From contig NZ_CP128846.1 of assembly GCF_030388665.1 (NCBI RefSeq), forward strand, positions 4,352,501 through 4,416,500: DNA of 64,000 nucleotides. The letters are read 5' to 3'. The DNA comes from Streptomyces flavofungini (lineage in GTDB: Bacteria > Actinomycetota > Actinomycetes > Streptomycetales > Streptomycetaceae). Positions 57,156-64,000 of the stretch are shown here, piece after piece. Every line of letters begins with the position of its first letter. The stretch's first letter is position 1. Position numbers and translations under genes: made by a program. The notes beneath the pieces were generated by a model that had not been told where the DNA came from, did no database searches, and saw only the letters and a program-made list of their open reading frames with translations.

Positions 57156-58132
57156 CCACCGAACCCCGCCCGCATCCTCACGGCCCCGACGAGTTGTGCG
57201 ACGCGGGTTCGGCGCTCTACGCCCGCGCCCTGCGTGAGGGCCGCGTCCGCCACCGGGAGGCCGACACCGCCCCCTGCCTCATCGACTTCGGCCTCCTGCA
57301 CCCCGACGTCGAGGACATGGCCTGGCTGCGCCCCACCGCGCCCGCGGTGGCCCTGCCCCAGCTCCTGCGCGGCATCGAGGACCACATCGCCCGCCAACGC
57401 GAGCGCGAGGAACGCCTGACGGCGATGTTCGAGCCGTTGATGGCGCTGGACGCCCGGCAGGCGGCCGGCGGGGAGCCGCCCGAGATCACCGTCCTCGACG
57501 GCTTCGAGCGGATCAACGCGGCGATCGACCGGGCCATGGCCGACGCCACCGTCGAAGTCCTCACCGTCCAGCCCGGCGGCGTCCGCTCCCCCGAGGTCCT
57601 GGCCGACGCGCTGCCCCGCGAACAGGAACTGCTCGCCCGCGGCTGCCGCATGCGCACCCTCTACCAGCACACCACCCGTCACTCCCTCCCCGCACTCGCC
57701 CATTACGAGCAACTGGACGGCGACGTAGAGGTACGCACGCTCAATGAGGTAACCGAACGCATGGTGGTCCTGGACCACTCGGTGGCTTTCATCCCCGCCA
57801 GCAAGGACCGCACGGTCGCCCTCGAAGTACGCCAACCGGCCATCGTCGACTACCTCATCACCACCTTCGAACGACTGTGGCGACTGGCCACCCCGATGTT
57901 CCCGCACGCGGCCCAGCTCCCCGCCGAGAACGGCATCACCACCCGTCAGCACGCCATCGCCGAACTCCTCGTGGAAGGCCTCACCGACACCGAGATAGCC
58001 GCGCGCCTCGGCATGAACGTGCGCACGGCCCGCGAACACATCGCGAAACTCGCCGCGATCCTCGGCAGCAACAGCCGCGCCCAGCTCGGCTATCTCATTG
58101 GTCAGTCAGGGATCCTCGACCAGAATCACTAG
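57152..58132 (+). CDS. LuxR-type regulator with PLD/TrmB-like sensor, paralogue 2
   Basis: The 326-residue protein has the same three-part layout as its neighbour: ELCDAGSALYARALREGR, PCLIDFGLLHPDVEDMAWLRP, RINAAIDRAMADATVEVLTVQPGGVR, MRTLYQHTTRHS, VEVRTLNEVTERMVVLDHSVAFIP and the HTH LTDTEIAARLGMNVRTAREHIAKLA ending GQSGILDQNH. The ATG overlaps the stop of paralogue 1 as ATGA, so both are made from one message. Confidence 0.8.
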   Translation: MTTEPRPHPHGPDELCDAGSALYARALREGRVRHREADTAPCLIDFGLLHPDVEDMAWLRPTAPAVALPQLLRGIEDHIARQREREERLTAMFEPLMALDARQAAGGEPPEITVLDGFERINAAIDRAMADATVEVLTVQPGGVRSPEVLADALPREQELLARGCRMRTLYQHTTRHSLPALAHYEQLDGDVEVRTLNEVTERMVVLDHSVAFIPASKDRTVALEVRQPAIVDYLITTFERLWRLATPMFPHAAQLPAENGITTRQHAIAELLVEGLTDTEIAARLGMNVRTAREHIAKLAAILGSNSRAQLGYLIGQSGILDQNH

Positions 58133-58185
58133 CTGTCGGACACCTGGGGCGGGGGCTTCGGGCAGGTGCGAGGAGGGGCAGCGAC

Positions 58186-59160
58186 GTGGTGGTGGTGCAC
58201 AGATCGCACGCTGAGGACGAGATGTGCGAAGCGGGAATCGCCGTCTACACCCGTGCCGTGGAAAAGGGCAGCGTGCGCGTCGACGACGCACAGTCGGCAC
58301 CCTGTCTGCTCACTCTGGGCCTCCTGCGGCCCGATGGACACGGCGATCGTCGGCTGTTGCCGACTGCACCGGCTGTGGCCCTTCCTGAACTGCTCGACGC
58401 CCTCACGGACCGCATCAGGGAGTTCCGCCGCCGCGAACTCACGCTGGCTGCGGCGTTCAAGCCCTTCGTAGAACAGGAACGCAACCATCCGCGTCCGCCG
58501 CACACATCCGGGATCACCGTTCTACACGGGCTGCTGACTATCAACGAGGCCATAAACCGTGCCCTGGACAGCTCTCACCGCGAGCTCATCACCGTCCAGC
58601 CGGGCGTCCGGCGCCTCGACACGGATCCGACGGACGCAATCCGCCGCACGAAGGCGTTCATCGACCGCGGCGGAGGCAGCCGCACTCTCTACCAGGACAC
58701 AGCGCGCTATTCGCCGTGGGTGATGAACTACTACGAGCAACTCGGCGGCCAGGCGGAGGTCCGCACACTCGACGAGCTACCGAAACGGCTCCTCGTCTTC
58801 GACCGTGAAGTGGCCTTCATACCGGGCGACCGGGAGCGCAGGACAGCCCTCATGATACGCACCCCCGCACTGGTCTCCCATTTCGTCACGACGTTCAACT
58901 TGATGTGGCGCCTGGCCACTCCGCTGTTCCCGAAAGCGGCTCACGAGCCCGCCCACAACGGAATCACCTCGCGCCAAAGAGCCATCGCCGCCCTCCTCAC
59001 CGAAGGCCTCACCGACGCCGACATAGCCGCCCGCCTCGGCATGAACGTCCGCACCGCCCGCGTCCACATCGCCAAGCTCTCGGCAATCCTGAAGAGCACC
59101 AGCCGCGCCCAGCTCGGATACCTCATTGGTCGGTCAGGCATCCTCGACCAGAATCACTAG
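58186..59160 (+). CDS. LuxR-type regulator with PLD/TrmB-like sensor, paralogue 3
   Basis: The 324-residue protein begins at the first of four consecutive GTG codons, the one with AGGAGG nine bases before. It has EMCEAGIAVYTRAVEKG, PCLLTLGLLRPDG, a sensor with INEAINRALDSSHRELITVQPGV and SRTLYQDTARYS in place of MRTLYQHT, and the HTH LTDADIAARLGMNVRTARVHIAKLS. Its sensor is the most divergent of the first four. The 3' end of the gene is nearly identical in DNA to that of paralogue 4. It lies 53 bases after paralogue 2. Confidence 0.8.
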   Translation: MVVVHRSHAEDEMCEAGIAVYTRAVEKGSVRVDDAQSAPCLLTLGLLRPDGHGDRRLLPTAPAVALPELLDALTDRIREFRRRELTLAAAFKPFVEQERNHPRPPHTSGITVLHGLLTINEAINRALDSSHRELITVQPGVRRLDTDPTDAIRRTKAFIDRGGGSRTLYQDTARYSPWVMNYYEQLGGQAEVRTLDELPKRLLVFDREVAFIPGDRERRTALMIRTPALVSHFVTTFNLMWRLATPLFPKAAHEPAHNGITSRQRAIAALLTEGLTDADIAARLGMNVRTARVHIAKLSAILKSTSRAQLGYLIGRSGILDQNH

Positions 59161-59214
59161 TCGGCGGGCGGCCGACGGCGGCGGCGGTGAGGGTGGAGAG
59201 GGACGGCGGAGGCA

Positions 59215-60189
59215 GTGGTGGAGCACAGACCCCACGAGGGCGGTGAGTTGTGCGAAGCGGGCAGGGGACTCTACGTCCACGCGCTGCGGTCGGGGCGGAT
59301 TCGCGTCGAGGACGCCCGCGAGGCGCCCTGCCTCGGTGAACTGGGCCTTCTCCAGGCGGACGGGGAGCCCGCGCAGTGGCTGCTGCCCGTCGCCCCGTCC
59401 GTGGCCCTGCCGCGGATCCTGCACACCATCGACGCGAGCATCACCGCGCAGCGGCAGCGGGAATCGCGGCTCGCCGACGCCTTCGCGCCGCTGATGGACC
59501 TCGGGGGCGAGCGCGCCCGTACCGCGCACTCGTCCGGAACGACCCTGCACACGGGCACGTCCCGCATCAATGAGGCCATCGACCGCGTGGTGTCCCGGTC
59601 GAGGTCGGAGGCGCTCGCCGTCCAGCCGGGAGGGAAGCGGTCCGCCGAGGAGCTGGTGCGCTCGCTGCCACGGGTGAACCACATCCTGTCCCGGGGCGGC
59701 CGTATGCGCACGCTCTACCAGCACACGACGCGCTACTCCGGTCCGGCGCTCGCCCACTACGAGCAGCTGGTGGGCGACGTGGAGGTCCGTACGCTCGACG
59801 AACTGCCGCACCGCATGATGGTGTTCGACCGCGCCGTGGCCTTCATCCCCGTCGGCAACTCCCCCGACGTCGCACTCGAGATACGCCAGCCGGCCGTCGT
59901 CGACTACATGGTCGCGACCTTCGATCTGCTGTGGCACCTCGCCGTCCCCCGCTGGCCCCAGCCCATCCCCAAGGCCACCCCGCACGGCCTCACCCCGCGC
60001 CAGCTCTCCATCGCCGCCCTCCTCACCGAAGGCCTCACCGACGCCGACATAGCAGCCCGCCTCGGCATGAACGTCCGCACCGCCCGCGTCCACATCGCCA
60101 AGCTCTCGGCGGTCCTGAAGAGCACCAGCCGCGCCCAGCTCGGCTATCTCATCGGCAAGTCGGGCATCCTCGACCGCGCGCCCGGCTGA
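59215..60189 (+). CDS. LuxR-type regulator with PLD/TrmB-like sensor, paralogue 4
   Basis: The 324-residue protein follows the same layout: ELCEAGRGLYVHALRSGRI, PCLGELGLLQADG, RINEAIDRVVSRSRSEALAVQPGGKR, MRTLYQHTTRYS, VEVRTLDELPHRMMVFDRAVAFIP, and an HTH almost identical to paralogue 3. Start is GTG 59215 or 59218, both close to GGAGG. It is 54 bases from paralogue 3, the last full member of the tandem array. Confidence 0.8.
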   Translation: MVEHRPHEGGELCEAGRGLYVHALRSGRIRVEDAREAPCLGELGLLQADGEPAQWLLPVAPSVALPRILHTIDASITAQRQRESRLADAFAPLMDLGGERARTAHSSGTTLHTGTSRINEAIDRVVSRSRSEALAVQPGGKRSAEELVRSLPRVNHILSRGGRMRTLYQHTTRYSGPALAHYEQLVGDVEVRTLDELPHRMMVFDRAVAFIPVGNSPDVALEIRQPAVVDYMVATFDLLWHLAVPRWPQPIPKATPHGLTPRQLSIAALLTEGLTDADIAARLGMNVRTARVHIAKLSAVLKSTSRAQLGYLIGKSGILDRAPG

Positions 60190-60221
60190 CCCGCCCGCCG
60201 GGGAGGGGCCTCGGGCAGGCC

Positions 60222-60761
60222 CTAGTGATAGACCGCCCGCTGCAACGGCAGCCCCAACGCCCGCAGCGCCGCCCGCACCACGGACTCCGCGTCCAGGCCG
60301 TCCGGCCCCAGGTCGAGCACCGCGGACTGTTCCCACCGCACGGACGAGGGGCGGCCCATGCTGACCTGCCAGGCGGGGCCGCGGTCGTCCAGGGCGATGT
60401 TGAGGACGCGGACCACGGAGACCTTGGCGACGACCTGGAGGGGGAAGTCGCCTGCGAGCATCTGGCGGTCCACGACCCAGGTCACGGGATAGCCGCGGCC
60501 GTTGAGGTCGGCGGCCATGGCGTGCAGCAGCGCGGCGAGCCCGGCGCGCTCCAGGACCGGGCCGATCGGCTCGATCCGGCCGACCGGGCCCATCGGGTCG
60601 ATCTGGTCGATCTGGTCGGCAGGGTTGCCCTGACCGCACTTACCACCCTTACCGCCCTGGCCGGCCGTCAGCGGCTTCGTCGGGCCGGGGCCGTCGGCCG
60701 CCCCCGAGCCGTCCAGCACATCAGCGTCCTTCGTGGCCCTCGCGGCCTTCCCCAGCCTCAT
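60222..60761 (-). CDS. Hypothetical protein coupled to the MmyB-type regulator
   Basis: The 179-residue protein has a Gly/Lys/Ile/Pro low-complexity stretch at about residues 30-70, then LAALLHAMAADLNGRGYPVTWVVDRQMLAGDFPLQVVAKVSVVRVLNIALDD and RWEQSAVLDLGPDGLDAESVVRAALRALG. I recognise no family. Its ATG overlaps the stop of the MmyB-type gene as ATGA, so it is a partner product. A membrane segment is not evident. Confidence 0.65.
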   Translation of the reverse strand: MRLGKAARATKDADVLDGSGAADGPGPTKPLTAGQGGKGGKCGQGNPADQIDQIDPMGPVGRIEPIGPVLERAGLAALLHAMAADLNGRGYPVTWVVDRQMLAGDFPLQVVAKVSVVRVLNIALDDRGPAWQVSMGRPSSVRWEQSAVLDLGPDGLDAESVVRAALRALGLPLQRAVYH

Positions 60762-61573
60762 GCCGGCGACGGCTTCTCGTCGAGCGGGTCGAAGAGCAGG
60801 ACGACGTGGCGGGCCCCCGGCGAACTCGCCGGTTCCGAGACGACCATCGTGATCTGCCCGGGGCCTTTTCGCGGGTGGTACAGGGGCCGGACATCACCGT
60901 CCGGGTGGATGTAGACCTCGGTGCTGCGCTCGTAGATGGGGCCCGCGTACTTGTCCCGTTTGACGTCCTCGTTCAGCTGGGCCAGGGAGCGGTTCTCGGG
61001 GTGCTGAATGTGGGCGAGCCGGACCTGGTTGAGAATTCCCGGCGCCCACCGGGTCTCCCAGTCGATGAGAATGTGATCGCGGGCCTCGTCGGCGAGCGCC
61101 ATCCACCGCATGGTGTTCTCCGGCGGTATGCCGCCCTCGAAGATGTCGGCGAACGGCTGGTTGTACGCGACCAGGTCCCATTGGACGTTGCTCACGTACG
61201 AGATCTCGCGCTGTCCGGAGACGGCCCGCTGCCACGCGGCCGCGGCGGGCATGCGGACGCCGTCCCTGGGGTCGAGGGGATGCGGCGGCCGCTGGCCGAG
61301 GCTGAGCAGATAGACCTGGGTGAACTCGTCCTCGCTCATGCGCAGGATGCGGCCGACCTCGCGCAGATACTCGTCGCGCGGCGACATCTTCCCGCTCTCG
61401 AATCGGTGGTAGGTGCCCACCGACCGATTCATGAGGATGTCCATGTCGGGCTGTGCGAGACCGCGAACTCGGGGCCCGGGGCGCCCCGACGGCTTCGGCG
61501 TCAGACCCACTTCCGCGGGTGTGATTCTGGAACGCAGTTCTTTGAGTATGCGACGCAGCGCTTCCTCGTCCAC
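60758..61573 (-). CDS. MmyB-family HTH regulator
   Basis: The 271-residue regulator has an Xre-type HTH (residues about 10-85, LAQPDMDILMNRSVGTYHRFESGKMSPRDEYLREV) and the MmyB-like ligand-binding domain: VSNVQWDLVAYNQPFADIFEGG, ENTMRWMALADEARDHILIDWETRWAPGILNQVRLAHIQHPENRSLAQL, YHPRKGPGQITMVVSEP. This domain is thought to bind a fatty-acid-like ligand. The HTH lies after a longer N-terminal lead than usual. AAGGGGG precedes the GTG. It is coupled to the hypothetical that follows. Confidence 0.86.
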   Translation of the reverse strand: MDEEALRRILKELRSRITPAEVGLTPKPSGRPGPRVRGLAQPDMDILMNRSVGTYHRFESGKMSPRDEYLREVGRILRMSEDEFTQVYLLSLGQRPPHPLDPRDGVRMPAAAAWQRAVSGQREISYVSNVQWDLVAYNQPFADIFEGGIPPENTMRWMALADEARDHILIDWETRWAPGILNQVRLAHIQHPENRSLAQLNEDVKRDKYAGPIYERSTEVYIHPDGDVRPLYHPRKGPGQITMVVSEPASSPGARHVVLLFDPLDEKPSPA

Positions 61574-61744
61574 TGCGTCCCCCTTTCCCGCTTCCCCGCT
61601 GCCCGCTCCCCGTCGCCGCGCGCACGGGCCGCCACGCGCGCGGTGCCTGCACCATAAGCCCAAACGAGTCACCGACCAACAGATCGTAATCATCGGGCTC
61701 TTCCCCGTAGCGCGCGGGTCGGGGGGAGGCGCGGGGCGCGGGGG

Positions 61745-62725
61745 TCAGCGGGCCGCGACGGTGGCGTGGTGGTCCGCGTACGCCCAGCGTGCCGCCTGCG
61801 TGGCCAGGTCCACCATCTCGATGGGCGCCGCGGCCCCGCCGAGGCGGTGGTACTCGATGAACGTCAGCATCACGACCCGCTCCGGCGCCCCGAGGCGCGG
61901 GTGGAATCCGGCCGCGAGGATGTCCGCCGCGGCCTCGTACGCGCCGAGCCCCCGCCCGTGCCGCTCCTTGATCTCCCCTTCGAGCTCCCGCAGATAGCCG
62001 ACGTACGCGCGCACCCCGTCGGGGCCGATGACGCGCCCGTGGCCGGGCACGATGTGCTCGGCGTCGAGGGCGAGCACCGCCTCCGCGGCCCGGACGACCT
62101 CGGCGAGCGGCCCCTCCCAGTGCACGGGGTGGTCGCCCTCGAAGATGACGTCGCCCGCCATCACGACGCCCTGCCCCGGCAGATGCGCGACCAGGTCCCC
62201 GGCCGTGTGCGCCGGACCCACTTCGAGGAGGCGCACTTCGATGTCCCCGACGTGGAAGTCGTAGGAGCCGTTGAAGGTGACGGTGGGCGGGACCACGGTG
62301 ATGCCGGTGTAGTCGTACGCCCCGAAGCGTTCGCGCGCGTACCAGCCGAGCGGGTTGTCGGGCTCGCTCGCGTGCACCAGGTACTGCATCTGCTGCGGGG
62401 TGATCTCGCGGCAGTGGCGTTCGAGGCTCGCCTGGGAGCTGATGATCTCGGCGCCGGGGAAGAAGGCGTTGCCGAAGCAGTGGTCGCCGTTGGCATGGGT
62501 GTTGACGATCGTGCGGACCCGGGCGCCCGCGGGCAGGGCGCGGTCGGCGGCGGCGATGAGCGCGCGGGTCATGCGCTCGTCGTACGGGGTGTCGATGAGC
62601 GCGGTGTCGTCGCCCGAGGAGATGAGCAGGCAGTTGGCGAGGCCCCAGGAGCCCGCGGCGCCGCGCGGCGCCCAGAGATACAGTCCGTCGCCGCTCAGGG
62701 CGGTGAGGTCCACAGGAAGGTCCAT
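61745..62725 (-). CDS. MBL-fold metallo-hydrolase
   Basis: The 326-residue enzyme has the metallo-beta-lactamase metal site: NTHANGDHCFGN (THxxxDH), GPAHTAGDLVAHLP with a histidine, VVMAGDVIFEGDHPVHW with the bridging Asp, and HIVPGHGRVIG. The fold is used for hydrolysis of lactones, thioesters and other esters, so a signal-lactone hydrolase is possible but not shown. I start it at ATG 62725 (MDLPVDL); upstream in-frame codons exist without a clear ribosome-binding site. Confidence 0.85.
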   Translation of the reverse strand: MDLPVDLTALSGDGLYLWAPRGAAGSWGLANCLLISSGDDTALIDTPYDERMTRALIAAADRALPAGARVRTIVNTHANGDHCFGNAFFPGAEIISSQASLERHCREITPQQMQYLVHASEPDNPLGWYARERFGAYDYTGITVVPPTVTFNGSYDFHVGDIEVRLLEVGPAHTAGDLVAHLPGQGVVMAGDVIFEGDHPVHWEGPLAEVVRAAEAVLALDAEHIVPGHGRVIGPDGVRAYVGYLRELEGEIKERHGRGLGAYEAAADILAAGFHPRLGAPERVVMLTFIEYHRLGGAAAPIEMVDLATQAARWAYADHHATVAAR

Positions 62726-63068
62726 GGACGTATTTTCGTCGGGAGTCGGGGGTTCCCCCGCTGTGGGGATGGCCACACCGGGCACTCGGTCGGCACGGAG
62801 CCGGAACACAGTCGGAACGGAGCCAGAACGGAGCCAGATTTGATTTAATTTTGAATTATTGGTTCGTCATCGCAGGAGATAAACCCGCCATTGATATCAG
62901 TTGTCTCGTTGACAAGGATGACGAGACACGAAGGATGACAGCTCACGAAGGATGACGGCCCAGGCTCACAACTCGCGGGTCCCCGCCCGCGGGTGACGGC
63001 TCGTCGGTGACACCCGCCCGCGGCCTCCGTCATTCGCGCGAACACTGCAATCCGAGCAGGGGGAGCAT
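62726..63068. promoter_or_regulatory. 343-base divergent promoter region with AAGGATGAC repeats
   Basis: The region between the hydrolase and paralogue 5 is A+T-rich around 62840-62900. AAGGATGAC occurs three times at roughly 62915, 62932 and 62949, at a regular spacing near 17 bases, which suggests a protein-binding array or promoter-associated repeats. No small gene is supported. Confidence 0.45.
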
Positions 63069-64000
63069 GTGCAGGACGTAGCGACGCAGGCAGCCCCCAC
63101 CCTCCGCGGCGGGCCGCAGCACACGGCCGGGATCCGGCTGACCGGGCCCGCCCCGACCGGGGAGCCCGCCGCCCGCCACCACGTGCCGCACGAGCCCGTG
63201 GACGTGTGCGAGGCAGGCCGGGCGCTGTACCTGCGCGCCCTTCAGGAACGCCGGGTTCCCGCCAAAGCCGCCGCCGCGACCCCGTGCCTCATCGACACCG
63301 GGCTCCTCCACCCCGACCCCGACGACGCCGGCTGGCTGCGCCCCACCCCGGCCGCGGTCGCCCTCCCCCGGCTCCTGGAGGACATCGAGGGCCGCGTCGC
63401 CCGCCAGCGCGGCCGGGCGACCCGGCTCGCCGCCTCCTTCGAGCCGTTCCTGCGGCTCGGCGCCGACCGGGCACCGGCCCCCGCGGCGTCGCCGGTCACC
63501 GTGCTCAAGGGCGTCCCGCGCATCCGGCTCGCCGTCCGGCAGGCGATGGCCGCCGCGTCCGAGGAGATCCTCGGCATCCAGCCCGCCGACTCCAGGCCGC
63601 GGCTCCTTCCGCACAACGAGCCCTGGCGCCTCGCGGAGTTCGCCGAGCGCGGCGGGCGCGTGCGGGTGCTCTCGCTGCCGCGCACGGCCGACGACGCGCT
63701 GCCCGGACTGCGGCAGCCCGGACCCGCGCGGCCCACCGGCCGTGAGGTCCGCGCGCTCGACGAACTCCCGCCCTGCCTCCTCGTCTTCGACCGGGACGTC
63801 GCCTTCATCCCCGCCGTCGAGGACGGCTCGGTCGCCTTCGAGCTGCGCTCCACCGCCCTCGTCAGCTATCTCTCGACGGCCTTCGACATCCTGTGGCGCC
63901 TGGCCACGCCCCTGTACCGCGACGAGAACCCGCCCCCGCCCACACAGGACGTCAGCGACGTCCAGCGCGCCATCGCGCACCTCCTCACCGAGGGCCACAC
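63069..64000 (+). CDS. LuxR-type regulator-like protein, paralogue 5, divergent and cut off by the window edge
   Basis: A frame open from a GTG at 63069 (GGGGGAG just upstream) to the window end encodes the same family: VCEAGRALYLRALQERR, PCLIDTGLLHPDPDDAGWLRPTP, VRALDELPPCLLVFDRDVAFIP and LWRLATPLY. It has an N-terminal extension of about 44 residues. The sensor lacks the MRTLYQHT block, reading VRVLSLPRTADD instead, and the QPGG block is degenerate (QPADSRP). The HTH has begun (QRAIAHLLTEGH) and continues beyond the window. Confidence 0.75.
   Translation, partial: MQDVATQAAPTLRGGPQHTAGIRLTGPAPTGEPAARHHVPHEPVDVCEAGRALYLRALQERRVPAKAAAATPCLIDTGLLHPDPDDAGWLRPTPAAVALPRLLEDIEGRVARQRGRATRLAASFEPFLRLGADRAPAPAASPVTVLKGVPRIRLAVRQAMAAASEEILGIQPADSRPRLLPHNEPWRLAEFAERGGRVRVLSLPRTADDALPGLRQPGPARPTGREVRALDELPPCLLVFDRDVAFIPAVEDGSVAFELRSTALVSYLSTAFDILWRLATPLYRDENPPPPTQDVSDVQRAIAHLLTEGH

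Overview
The window is very GC-rich (about 70% or more by eye), dense with GTG starts, 4-bp stop/start overlaps and typical actinobacterial gene families. I read it as chromosomal DNA of a Streptomyces species or a close relative. Most of it is conserved core (asd-lysC, ybaB-recR, purA, fructose-bisphosphate aldolase, pyrE, clpB, kynurenine pathway), with accessory patches at about 2.7-9.8 kb, 18.9-27.4 kb and 55.4-64.0 kb. I saw no rRNA, tRNA, CRISPR array, insertion sequence or large biosynthetic cluster.

Layout. 0.2-2.5 kb: aspartate kinase and aspartate-semialdehyde dehydrogenase. 2.7-5.6 kb: a Uma2-like protein, a regulator-like hypothetical and an Xre/DUF5753 + DUF397 pair. 6.1-9.7 kb: a CutRS-like two-component system, divergent from a VanY-like peptidase coupled to an exonuclease/endonuclease/phosphatase-fold protein, then a RibD_C remnant. 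10.0-12.8 kb: DUF5063-recR-ybaB and a SLATT-like membrane protein. 13-19.7 kb: a GntR-glycosyltransferase-hypothetical operon, a class III aminotransferase and a VTC-domain protein. 19.9-23.5 kb: a PfpI/MarR pair with its probable operator, a divergent Xre unit and a CYTH protein. 23.7-27.4 kb: a Ser/Thr kinase and a membrane-tethered PstS-like protein. 27.4-36.4 kb: purA, a diacylglycerol-kinase-like protein, a MarR/GbsR-regulated ABC exporter, a P450 and a NarL-type two-component system. 36.7-47.9 kb: a kynurenine operon and core metabolism. 48-55.2 kb: a possible small RNA or small ORF, aminotransferase, mannosyltransferase, YbjN protein, and clpB with an HspR-type HAIR operator.

The most unusual part is 55.4-64.0 kb. 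Five paralogous regulators lie on the plus strand, the last running off the window. Each joins a conserved helical N-terminal region and a TrmB/phospholipase-D-like sensor domain, and the four complete copies end in a LuxR-type HTH. The first is divergent from a 70-residue secreted peptide with two DTVW motifs, which is tightly coupled to a small Rieske-like protein lacking the Fe-S ligands. Copies 3 and 4 are almost identical in DNA through the HTH but diverged in the sensor, as expected from gene conversion or domain shuffling. An MmyB-type regulator pair and a metallo-beta-lactamase-fold hydrolase separate copies 4 and 5. I propose this as a candidate peptide-sensing regulatory locus; the functional link is inference.
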